Positions 24,734 to 35,700 of a DNA stretch of 64,000 bases are shown here, piece by piece. Where the stretch lies: the NCBI GenBank assembly GCA_963971405.1, contig OZ020489.1:32583047-32647046 (forward strand), in the 5' to 3' direction. This stretch comes from Psococerastis gibbosa. Taxonomy: Eukaryota > Arthropoda > Insecta > Psocodea > Psocidae. Position numbers and translations under genes: made by a program. How positions within the stretch are numbered: the stretch's first letter is position 1; the number at the start of each line of letters is the position of its first letter. The notes below the pieces were generated by a model that was not told the DNA's origin, did no database searches, and was given only the letters and a program-made list of their open reading frames with translations.

Positions 24734-26353
24734 CTCGAGCATATATTTATCGCTTAAATAGGCATTATGCATATATGGGACCAAAAGAGCTAGAAAGCCA
24801 AAAGTGGTGATTGTGGCCGATCTGCTGGGTAAGGTGCCTGGATGGTCGTAGGCCTTTATTTCAACTTGATCGCTGACTGCCCTCCTCAGGGGGCAAGTGT
24901 CAATTGTGGGACACGCGATTGAGCGCTGGGGGTAATTTGGGAGGACCCCTGGGCGGTCATACAAAGCCTTCGTGCTTTTTCACACGGCAATCTCCATCCG
25001 CCGGATTTCCCCTCCCCCCTCACCTGTCACTGCCATGTCTGCTGTTGATCTTGATTAATTGAATTTTGATGGGTAGCCGTGTTTATACTGCTCTGAACGA
25101 GTGTTCACTATTTGACTTGACCGGCGTTTTTACATTTGGTGCCGGCAAAGTACAGTCCCCGCCAAAAAGTTTAGGGCAACCTGCCACGTCTTTTCAATGG
25201 CTTTGCATAAGAGACATAACAATGTAGAAGACCCTTCGGTAGACCGAGGACAAGAGGAAAGAGTCAAACAACTCGCCGGAGCAAGAGGAAAAATAATGGC
25301 CGAACTCAGACGTTAGCGTCCGACTGGGTCGAGTATAAGAAATGGGTCCCCTCACGCTGCGCATGCGGCACTAAGAGGGACGAGGAAGAAGAAGGCATAA
25401 GAGCCGTGGTGGCTGGCGCCAGAAATTTAAAAATACATTGTTGGCGGAAGTGAATGTCCCTTGTCTTCTAAGTTGAACTCTAAGCTGGACTTAGAAAGGT
25501 CCAGATTATGATTATCTGCCTTAAGTGGTATTGTTTGGCAGGGGGTCACGGGGTTATGACCCCCTTAAAGTGCCCTGAAAGGTGCCAAAATGAGACAAAT
25601 TTAGTCAAAATAAATAGTATCTAATTAATTAAAAAAATAGGCTGCCGTAAGCCAGACTAACTTTGTAAGCAAAGGGCGCCAATCTCAGCAATGACCCCTT
25701 TCAAATAAAAAGGTGGATCCGCCACTGTAGTTTATTAACGACATAGTGCAGTTGTGCCGTTAGCACTGCTATGCATTGGAAGATGGCAGTGCCGCTTTAC
25801 TGCATAACTGAATTCAGAATTCTTTACCGTGTTTATTGTTATTATGCAGTAAGATCATAGAAATAACTGGAACGGCGGGAGCCATAATATCCCTTACGCG
25901 GCACCCGTTAACCATAAGCCAACTATCAGAGATAAGTACCAACGTAAAAAATATAGAAGTCTTACACATAGCAGCATAGCAGAACGGATACCTGGACCCG
26001 GTCAAAACTCAGTACTTATCTTGTGCAGGCTACACTAACAGCCATATTGATAACTGTTTATTGCCACGCGATGAGTAAGATAGCACCCCATGTTCTATAT
26101 CTATTGCATAGAGGTGCGCTACAATTAGTATTATACTCACAAAACCTTTTCTAATCGTGGTGAAAGGTCGAGATTCAGGTGGGCCTAACTCTAGTAATGG
26201 GTTTCTAACCTTCCCCGGTAGGGAAAAAGCGCAGCTGCCGGACATGTTGCTGAAGTTAACATCCCAATTAGTCAAGAAAGTCAGGCCTTGGTCTTCAACG
26301 GGTTATCGCCGAGTCACGGCGTTTTTTAGTCTTAATTTAATTTTACTTTTAAG
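24734..26353. other. Intergenic, repeat fragments only
   Basis: A probable LINE 3' end (GAAGAAGAAG after 25380), a copy of the 176-bp-array-like repeat near 25.4 kb, and GGTGGATCCGCCACTG near 25712, resembling a hAT MITE right end. Confidence 0.45.
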
Positions 26354-26508
26354 GACTTCAATGGCCTAGTGGTAGCTTGTTCGTACTTGTGCGAGTCTCT
26401 ACACATCATGCGATCGGTGACCTGTCGTAACTCAACACAGGTATTACCTGCAGAGGCGACTGAAGAGGTTATTCGGATACATTCATTGAATTGTTTGTAT
26501 GGGGATAA
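26354..26508 (+). repeat. tRNA-derived SINE, family A
   Basis: It starts GACTTCAATGGCCTAGTGGT with the A-box-like TGGCCTAGTGG, then GTGCGAGTCTCTACACATCA. It ends TTCATTGAATTGTTTGTATG before a T-rich stretch. Collinear copies occur at 27721-27868 (+), 55060-55195 (-) and 60095-60210 (-). Confidence 0.65.
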
Positions 26509-27430
26509 TTTTTTATTTTATAAAAAAAAACTTATTTAGGATAGCTGGGACTAATTTTTTATTTATTTATTATTTTCAGAACCCTGCTATGCCTCATGTG
26601 GAGTGAAACCCTTTCGAATTCAGTAAGTTGTTTTGCTATATTTTATTTACTGTAAAAAGGTATGGAACAATGGTCACCCCTGAATAATGCAAAAATCAGT
26701 CAGTTTCTATTTTTTAATTTAATTTACTACCCAAGCTATAAAGATGTGGAAGTAGTTGAGGACTACTTTACACATACGTTATTTATACTTTTTGGTGCTG
26801 CCATTTCTCCATGAACTATGTATGATTCCCACCGGTCTTCTAGAACTGGATAGTTGAATGAATGAATGAATATTTATTTGAAAAAAACTACAATTACAAT
26901 GCTGTCAAGCGCAATCTAGGGATCTGGCTGAAAAATAGTCTTACTGAAGACTTATTTCATACTGGGCAACGTAAGTTACCTTAATTTCTCATTTTCATTC
27001 CACTTATATCTTTTTAGCCAGGGAGCTAAGTTTCTGGAGGCAGACAGACAAACTGTGTAACTGCCATTTTCAATGGAATTGCAAGTGGTCAGATATTTTT
27101 TTTAGTTTTATTTGTAGTTTTCAACAGTTCACCGCTATTGGAATTCCTATAGAGACATTGTTTGTATTGGTATTTGGGGTAAAAGTGCTTGCGTGAGGGG
27201 AAAGGTCATCTGGAATTCTTTTTGTCTCAATAAGAATGTCTACCGAAATAGGTCTGCCAAGAATTTCCTTTCCTCCTTTCCTCTTACATGGTTTCCTGTC
27301 ACAAGTGAACGTCTTAATGAAGTCTTTATAGGCTGTTATGAAGTCTAAAAATTCGTAAATGGCCTTGATTACACTACTATTCATTCGATCAAAGAAATCT
27401 ATATATCACGAATCATGGTCAAGACATGCT

Positions 27431-27607
27431 GAGTAGGAGTAGTGGTACGGACTTTCACCCGAAAGGTTGTTGGTTCGAGTCCTACACTTGCTACATTTTC
27501 TGGCCACACATCGGAGGGCATGTAAAGCAGGTGGTCCCGGGCCTTCCTAGTTGAGTGTAAGAGAGGGCTTCATAGCCCTAACTCCGCTAGGTTGGCTTAG
27601 TAATAGA
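27431..27607 (+). repeat. tRNA-derived SINE, family B
   Basis: ACTTTCACCCGAAAGGTTGT is followed by the B box GGTTCGAGTCC, CACTTGCTACATTTTCTGGC and CCTAACTCCGCTAGG. It matches 40751-40926 almost throughout. No tRNA acceptor stem. Confidence 0.7.
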
Positions 27608-27720
27608 AAAAAATCATTATTGATTTACTTATTTATTTCTGGATTGTTTATTTTTAAATAGGATTGACTTGTATCTGTATTTGGACCCGTATTTATTGCA
27701 TAAAATATTGGAACATGTTA

Positions 27721-27868
27721 TCGACTTCGATGGCAAGGTGGTAGGAGGCTTGTACTTGTGCGAGTTTCTACATGCCATGCGATCGGAGACGTGCATTAAC
27801 TCTTACTCATTGAGGCAACTGAAGAGTTCAATCGGATGCATTCATTAAATTGTTTGTATGCGACTAAC
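27721..27868 (+). repeat. tRNA-derived SINE, family A
   Basis: Collinear with 26354-26508: TCGACTTCGATGGCAAGGTG, CTTGTACTTGTGCGAGT, CATTAAATTGTTTGTATG. It is followed by an A-rich and (AT)n tail, consistent with retroposition. Confidence 0.65.
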
Positions 27869-28428
27869 CTTAAAAAAAATATATATATATAATATAAATA
27901 ATTAATATATATATAGTATATTTGAGTGTGTATTCGGAGGGAATGGGTGAAAATGTTTTCAGTCTATGTATAAAAATGTATTGGTAGTACGTTTCTTGCT
28001 AATTGGTTCCTGAAATTTTGCACCTTTTACTATTGTTATTATTTTCACAATTTGAAGGTAATTTTTATATTTATTGAATTCTTATTAATTAAATCAGGAA
28101 AAGAACGCATATTTTATAAACCTTCAAGGCTTGAAGCAAATAGCACCCTTGGCTAGGCTGGTTAGACTGGGCTATAAAGTCAGACGCAATATGGTTGCCA
28201 TCTTTTTATAGCTTCAATCTCCCAATACAAGCAGCGTAAAAGTGATGATGGTTAATCCTCTGTTGACCTCGAAGATTAGCTTGTGACCTGATAGCTTAAT
28301 GCTATAATCGTGAGCTTCTCTTCTGTTTACAGTAAACTTATTATAACGGTCGAGCTTTATTGTACCTTTTGTAACAATTTACAAAGACTCTTACCCCAAC
28401 TTGGTTGTTACATTGCCTGTTACATTGT

Positions 28429-28587
28429 GTCAATAGTAAGCTTGTTTCAGCTTGTCCTTTTTCACTTGTAGCCGGTGTGGCTTGACATTCTGGACGTGGA
28501 CCAGTTTGCCAATGACCAACAACGGAAACAATACCAATATTGTCCGAATAATGAGTTACGTTCTTTGGCAGGTCATAAAAAGTCCTT
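28429..28587 (+). repeat. SINE-like family E copy
   Basis: It shares ACTTGTAGCCGGTGTRG, ACCAGTTTGCCAATG, CGGAAACAATAC and CATAAAAAGTC with 50080-50281. Confidence 0.6.
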
Positions 28588-28986
28588 TACAATGATAAAT
28601 AAATTACTTTTACAAGTAAATACATAACTGAAATGCACCTATTGAGAATTAAATTATACTTTACCACGATTAAGAGATTGTAAGGACATTATTCCATAAA
28701 ATAAATTTTATAATTATAATAATACAGGTGCCTAGCGTATTATGTGCATTGAAAATACGGATATGGGTACTAAAATACTTGTGTTACAAAGGAAAAATCG
28801 AAATAATTGATTATACAAAATTACGGTATTTTTCAATTTTGTTTTCTATTTTCCCATGCTTTTTCCCACTTTAACACAAGTAATTGACAGCCCATAATGT
28901 AATACTTCGCAGTAGTATAGAACAATAGAGACCAATTTTCTATAAGTGAAGCATATTTTATATAATTTAAAAATATGCATTAAATT

Positions 28987-29241
28987 TTAAAATAAACATG
29001 ACTGTGTAATACCATCAATGAATTCAGAACTTGATTCACCTACTGATTTTAGCATATTCCAACGAAATATCGCATTCATCGACGATCCCACGGGTACTTT
29101 GCTAGTTCTCGCTGACTTCTTCAACGAAATCTTTTTCTGTTGTTTTTTGTGGGGTTGAAGTTTGTTGTGAATTCGTTGAACCACTGGGGAAGACATAGGG
29201 GGTTTCTGCTCATCAATAATTCCGCATGAGTCCAAATCCAT
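28987..29241 (-). CDS. Small hypothetical protein, 84 residues
   Basis: The first ATG is at 29241, in a good context (A at -3, G at +4), and the stop is at 28987. The product starts MDLDSCGIIDEQKPP and is basic in the middle (QPHKKQQKKISLKKSARTSK). It then has MNAIFRWNMLKSVGE and ends in TQSCLF. I recognise no domain, signal peptide or membrane segment. Codon use is varied and not repeat-like, and no second copy was found in the window. It could be a short intronless gene, a terminal exon, or chance. A GTAG/GTGA stretch near its end could be a cryptic donor. Confidence 0.35.
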   Translation of the reverse strand: MDLDSCGIIDEQKPPMSSPVVQRIHNKLQPHKKQQKKISLKKSARTSKVPVGSSMNAIFRWNMLKSVGESSSEFIDGITQSCLF

Positions 29242-29819
29242 TTCCAAGTTAAAATTACGAGAGAAAGAACCGAATTCCTTAGAGAGGAGCAGATTTTTTA
29301 CGTTTTTACGGGGCTGCGCTGTTTTTAGGTCAAGGGAATTGACAAATTTTCACCCACACCTCAATGTGTCCCTAGTTTCACCGTGAAGGAAAAAAAAATT
29401 GTTCAACCCAATATACTGTGTTCATCAGAATATTTATGGGTGTAGTCTTACATGTTTTAAAGGGTATTGTGCGGGTTATAAAGGCATAGCTGAGAAAAAA
29501 TTTCCCTGTGCCTGAATGACTCAGGTGACCTTTAAGAAGGGAATGTACACATATTGAGAAACTACAATTTATTATGCGGTCGGATCGCGGTTACTTGGGA
29601 AGGGAGCCAATCAGAATGCAGCAGCTAGCACCTGATTGGCTCGCGTCCAATTTATAGTTGGATTCTATGATAAACTGTTTCAAGTGTTTTCCCTATCAGA
29701 GAATAATACCAGACGGTTGGCAATTATAGTGGCGTAGAATACAGCAATGTGGATTGTAGTGTATTTTGTTTTTAGCATAAAACACAATTTTTTATCATTT
29801 ATTTATTCAGTTCGTTAAA

Positions 29820-30260
29820 TTATCCAACCTAGGAACTGTACCTGTCTTCTTCTTCGTCTTTAAATGCCTCTTCTATCGGAGATTGGCGATCATCATGGCA
29901 ATTTGGACCCTGGAGACTGCTGCTCTGAAAAGGGAAGTCGTGCTCTTGCCAAACCACTGTCTCAAGTTTTTCAACTAGGATTTTCTTCTGCCGGGAGCCC
30001 TCTATCCTTCTATCTTCCCTTGGGTTATTACATGCAGAAAGCGATTCGTTCCTCATCACATGGGCGAAGTATATTAGTTTCCCTTTCTTAACATGATCAG
30101 CAGCAACTCGGCTTCTATATCCATTCGCCTCAGGGCCTCAGCATTAGGGACTTAAACCTCCCGGATATCCGCAGCATTCGTCTGCATATCCACATCTCAA
30201 ATGCATTGATTCTGTGTCAACGTCCATCCGCCATACCATATATATATACACTATATTATA
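29820..30260 (-). mobile_element. Decayed LINE reverse-transcriptase C terminus
   Basis: The reverse complement encodes NAFEMWICRRMLRIS, later QGKIEG, RAPGRRKS, NLRQWFGKSTTSLFRAAVS and VQIAMMIANLR, with several stops. This is the standard tail of a common insect LINE ORF. A GAAGAAGAAG-type end lies at its 3' side. Confidence 0.7.
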
Positions 30261-30272
30261 TACTATATATAC
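30238..30272. repeat. (AT)n-rich microsatellite
   Basis: An interrupted ATATAT tract between two LINE fragments. Confidence 0.7.
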
Positions 30273-30329
30273 CAGTGGAACGATTGAAACACTTAACATT
30301 CTCCATGCTCAATCGTAGGTCCAACTCCA

Positions 30330-30700
30330 ATTCCGACACCTGTATCTGTAATAATCATTAATCAGCTCCTGTTGTCTGGGTCTGTCATATGAGCCTCATC
30401 CAATGCTACTTCTCCCTCCACTTCAGGTAACTAGGGACTTCCCCCGGTTCCAGTTCCACTCTCCTGAGATCGTCTTCAAGTTTGTTATCGTATCTCGTCG
30501 TTCACTTACTTACCGGGTCTTCCTCTCCATCGAGTACCCTTACCCTATTTTGCAGTCTTCTTCTCGATATCCCCCGCCCATTGGTTCCTCAATACCCAAC
30601 TCTCTTCTTATCACTTCATTCCCAATGGCTAATCCTATCCCTTTTTCGCCTCTGATGGGCTGCTCTCATTAGCTTCCTTTCAGCCGCTTGTATTTTACAA
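30330..30700 (-). mobile_element. LINE C-terminal fragment, second type
   Basis: The reverse complement reads QAAERKLMRAAHQRRKRDRI with a frameshift, then IRRELGIEEPMG, resembling the mid C-terminal region of RTE-like ORFs. The apparent plus-strand ORF here is antisense. Decayed. Confidence 0.45.
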
Positions 30701-32479
30701 TCATGCCTGTTGCTTGGGACTATTATCTCCAAACTGTACTACGTAATTGGTATAAATTACGTTTTAAATTATGTTTTCGATTAGTTCTTGTTGTATATCA
30801 TTAGGATATATAGAATAACTCCGATTGTGGACGTATTTGGTGTCCGTGAATGCCTCGCATTGCACAAGCTAAGCATAGTTGCGGGTTGTTGTCGCAGAGG
30901 TATACCTACCCCTAAATTCGGCTAGGTACTCATCCCCGCACCCTGCATTCAGTCTTAATATTGTATCGGCTCCGATAGGTTCTATATTTATTTAATTATA
31001 TACCTATTGTTATTTACATTAATTTTATTAGTTGTGGTTGTAGTGTCATTCGTGTTATTTTATATTATATTGTGCTCGCCCCTGCTGTGATTCCTGCGGA
31101 TACTTTGCAAGCCACGGACTCCAGCAGTAGATAAGTAGCGTAGCCTATTCACTTATAACACATACACCCAGACACCTTACAGCACCACACTATACATTAC
31201 ATATTATAATAGGTCTACCTACTATACTACACCTTCACCACCGTGTAGCAGAGTACGGTAGGCTTATTCTCTTATTTCTTATTCTCTTACCAAATCATAT
31301 TATTTTATACAGTCCACTCATTTCATAGGTACCTAAACCTCCAGGAGCGTAATTTGGAGTTCCTAGTTATTAGCTTATTAGGATACGCCCCTGTTGTGAG
31401 TTAGGTACTTATTTTTATTTTACTGAGCTATCGCAGAAAACCACATTTGGGATTGGATCCAGAGGGGGGGGGGGGAGGGGGGGGCGAGCAGTAGCAAAAG
31501 TTCGATTAAATTGATTTCGAGGGTTAATTTGAATTTTTTTGGATTATAAACATTAAAATCTTAGTCATTATGACGTATATTGTTTAAATTCCCCGCACTT
31601 TTTTATGTCGTGTAAATTCATCAAAGAAAACCCAATTTTATCTAGTGTCACTTCCCCCTGAACCTCTCTGGCTACGCCCAACAGACCGCATATTACAGCA
31701 TCAGCAGTTTGTTTTCTGTGCAGTACTTATTACTCGTAAATGAGATTATGTCTCCTAGATGGCGCTAATAGATAGGACATGGATAATTAATTATGGTTTA
31801 ATTCGCCATGAGTGACTGTCAAGCAACATTAGCAACTATTACGAGATAAGCGGAAGCCTCAAGGACGTCGTCATAGCTAACTTTACTTTAGCATCTTCTA
31901 GATTAGAAGCAATGCAATAGTTATAATAAGTGTTTAAGCCGACTTATGCTTCACGCTTGTCTGCCTCTAGTCTTCTCAGGTCCCTAGGCTGATAACGTCA
32001 TTCTCCCAACCAATTTTTTGAGCTTAACAATAATAGAATAGATGGCGCCTAACCATAAGTTAAATATTGCCGATAGTGGTGAAACTTAGTGGAAAATGGC
32101 AAAGGAAGCGTTTTCAGGTTGTAGGGATCCACTAATTAACAAAAGAGAAGATTGGCAAATTAACTTCGCGGGGCTGCAGATCGTTATGAATATGGTGGCT
32201 AGTGAGGATACACACGATAGGTTCGAAATTTTGCTAGGTGAGGACCCCACACAAACTAGGTACAGAGTTTTGTTTAAAAAAGGGTTAGTTTGACTTATAT
32301 TGCCTGTTTTGTTAGTAGTTATTAGAGACAGGGGCCTGACAGTTATCGAACCATTAGTTATGGTCTATTTGAACTGGGAGACTATGATCATGATAAATGT
32401 ACTTAAATCTACCTTGCTAAATAATAATGAACGGAACCAACCTGGTCGCTTCTGAAATGTACCCATATTTTTTTTTTAG
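30701..32479. other. Upstream region of the LRR-Ig gene
   Basis: The promoter and non-coding 5' exon should lie here or further left, but I could not identify them. A G-rich tract (about 31466-31489) sits next to GGATTGGATCCAGAGG, a MITE-type end. 32040-32300 is a dispersed repeat also seen at 38.5 and 59.6 kb. Confidence 0.45.
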
Positions 32480-32763
32480 GACTTCAATGTGCATCGGTCC
32501 CGAGGATGGAGCTGATAGTGATGATGCTGTTGACGCTGGCTGTGGTCGCCGGAGGAAACGACGACTGGACGAAAAGTTGTCCGATGAACTGCCGCTGTCT
32601 GTGGTCCGGCGGCAAGAAGACGGCCGAGTGCAACAAGCTGGAGCTGACGGCCGTGCCCGACACCCTCAGCGACGTGACGCAGGTTCTCATGCTCAATGAC
32701 AACAGGATACACTCTCTCAACAAAGACGCCTTCCGACTAGTCAAACTACTTAATCTCCACAAA
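32480..32763 (+). CDS. Coding exon 1 of the LRR-Ig gene (signal peptide, LRRNT, first LRR)
   Basis: A pyrimidine-rich acceptor ends in AG at 32478-32479, so 32480-32505 is 5' UTR and at least one non-coding exon lies upstream. The first in-frame ATG is at 32506. The exon ends CAC AAA before the donor GTAAGT at 32764. It carries the hydrophobic leader, the LRRNT cysteines and the start of an LRR (VTQVLMLNDNRIHSL). It is GC-rich compared with the surrounding AT-rich DNA, as expected for a real exon. Confidence 0.88.
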
Positions 32764-35700
32764 GTAAGTAGAATGAATGATATTTAAATATTTTTAGTTA
32801 ATGTTTTCATTTGATTACCGGCGTCAGTTGATGCGTTTAATGCGATTTTATATTTGCCGCATTAGGGCGAATTTGAAAATCAGTCCAGGAAAGTGTTCTT
32901 TAGATCTGTCCGTGCGGGTCACTAAAGTTGTCGGTAAAGTTTTCTCTAACTGGTAAGATTCGACATTTCAACTGACCTGTAATTTCTCGTATGACAAGGG
33001 TCTCTAACCTTGAACGTAGCCTTTTTTCATTTGATTGCCGCCGTCAGTTGATGCTTTTAATGCGATTTTATATTTGCCGCATTAGGCGGATTTGAAAATC
33101 ATCCCAGGAAAGTGTTCTTTATACTTGTCATTAAAGTCTTCTCTAACTGGTGGGATTCGACATTTCAACTTACCTGTAATTATTACAATGGTCTCTAACC
33201 TTGAACGTAGCCTTTTTTCATTTGAATGCCGCCATCAGTTGATGCTTTTAATGCGATTTTATATTTGCCGCATTAGGGCGAATTCGTAATTCGTAATGAA
33301 ATCGTAATGCTATTCTTACAGTAGTAGGCCAGTAGAAAAATTAAAATTGTCAGAATTCGGAGTTTCATTACTTGCCTTTGAATGAAACTACAATAGTTGA
33401 AATCCGTCAAATTACTTAACTACACCAATGGCCAACGGCCTTACCATGATGAATCCAGGAGAACAGAGCATGTTTCAAACTGCGGCAAACTTGGTAGTGT
33501 GCACAGCGTTGGCAGGGGAACATGGTGGGACATGACTGCGCGCAGAGGCTATACCAGTCAGTCTACCTGCGTGTCGAGTCCTGGTCACCTCCGATTTAAT
33601 CGTGTGCCTTTACTATGTTCCCCATGTGGTTCGGAATCCACTATAATCAGGAGGTCCACCTTGTCAGTCAACTCCCCTTTCCCCCGAGGTGAAGGAGTCT
33701 GCCCTTAGGGTGCCTCAAGTTAACAAACAGACTCACTCCCCCCGCCAGGCTGACAGGGTTGCTTTAAGCAGAAATGCTGAAAGCTGGCGTTGGAAACAAC
33801 ACAACACACCAATGGAATTTCATTACAGTATCATTTCAAGGGTCATTGGGGAAAAAGGTGTAGATTTAGTGTTATAAATGGACCGCTCTCTAGTGATTCC
33901 CTTGCAGATTAAATACGATACCTTAGATATGTGTAGTTATTTTGTTCTACGAGTATATTCTTGATTGTTGCCATTTTTGTTACAGTTGTTCATAAAATCG
34001 TCTAACATTACCTTCGTGGATAAAGCTGCGCTGTCAGGAATGACTGTCCTTATAGAACTTGATTTATCGCACAACAACATTCTAACCCTCCACCACGATC
34101 TGTTTCGAGAGTGCGAGAAAATTAGAGAAATTTTTTTATCCTACAACCGTATTCAAAAAATTGACGCTGGACTTTTTACCAATTTAAAATATTTACAAAA
34201 AGTAGAATTGAATAACTGTCAAATTAAAGAAATTGAAGCAGGATCTTTTGTTAATGTGCCAAAATTTTCTACTCTAAACTTACGCGGTAATCAACTTTCC
34301 TTCCTTGATCTGAATGTCGTCCGTGATATCGGCCAGCTACATTCGCTCTCCCTCATGGACAACCCGTGGGACTGTAATTGCCATCTTCGGACTTTACGCG
34401 CGTGGGTGCTTGAGAAGAACCTCTATACAGATCCTATAATATGCAGGGAAGGAAAGTCTTGGAAAGACATGACAGATCTGGATTTCGCGTGTGCGCCCCA
34501 AGTGTTGAGCATTGCCCAGGACGGCTGGGTGTTGTCGTGTCGTGTTCATGGTGATCCTCAGCCTCTTGTAGACTGGTTCTTCAATGGGAAGCCTGTTAAC
34601 AATCACTCGTACACGGGTGCTGAGTATCTGGTTCGGAAAAGTGACGAATGGTATAACTTGACAGTGCGTCATGCGCGTAGCCGGGATAATGGTGAATACA
34701 AGTGCCGTGCCACGAACGAGGGTGGTGTCCAAGATGCGCGGCTGGCTGTTACGTTTCTGGAGGGCGATGACGAGGAGGGATTTGGTGGTGTGCCTGGGGC
34801 TGTGACGGATGTTTGGCCGCTGATCGTGGGGGTTGTGGTCGGAGCTGTACTCCTGCTGGCGGTTGTTCTTGTGGTGTGTTGCTGTTTTTGTAAGAAGCAC
34901 AGACGTATAGCCGGAAAGAAGGACGCTAACGGGACTGTGGGTGCGCTGGAAGCTGAGGAGAAGACGCTTATGCAGTCTGTGAATCCTGTGCAGAAGCCGC
35001 CCAGGAGACAAGAGACTGCGCTTAATACTTCAGAGACTGAGCTTCTCGATGCTGTTTCCCTTCCATATACCGAGAACGGATCCTTTATGGGTAAGTTGAT
35101 TTTTGAATTATTTGTTTGCTTGCAGTTAAGGGTTAGCTTACTGTCCTTGTTAACTTCGCTGAATCAGCTCTGAGAGGTTCTTTCTTTTTTACCCGATCCT
35201 GCAATAATCCAAGCACCAGCTGTAATAATAAATGTTACGCGATATAAAGAAAACTCGCGTGAGCTACTAACTCCCAAGAAGAATGGTAAGTTTAAGATTC
35301 TGTTTCGCTCGTGTTTAGGCCGCACGTGTTTTCGAAAAAGGTAAACACTGAGGTTTCTACGTTTCCTATAAATTTTAAATGCCGCGTTACTTCGCAAAAT
35401 AAAATAAAAAGTCATTCGTCTCGGTTTTAGATGTATTGTAGACCTCAAGTAAAACGAGGGAATATACATCATTCATTTTAAAGGCGACGAGCATTTTGTT
35501 CTTCTTTTCCTCTTACCACGCTGCGTCTTTTAGCTTTTGAAATGGCAAACGCAAAGCGTATTATGTTTTATGTTCTTACTTCTTGTGCCTTCTTATTTGC
35601 CGGAACTCATTATTTCATTTCTGTAATTGGCCCTGAGTTGCTTTTCGTTTTTACAAAGGCTTTGGGTAATATATGTAGATTACTTGCAATTTTTTATGGA

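Noticed and set aside
30403..30672. Plus-strand ORF rich in Ser/Pro
   Set aside because: Antisense to a recognisable LINE fragment.
32096..32293. 65-codon ORF just upstream of the LRR-Ig gene
   Set aside because: The DNA is a dispersed repeat also seen near 38.5 kb, where the frame is not kept.
34394..35011. 205-codon antisense ORF
   Set aside because: Shadow of the LRR-Ig exon 2.
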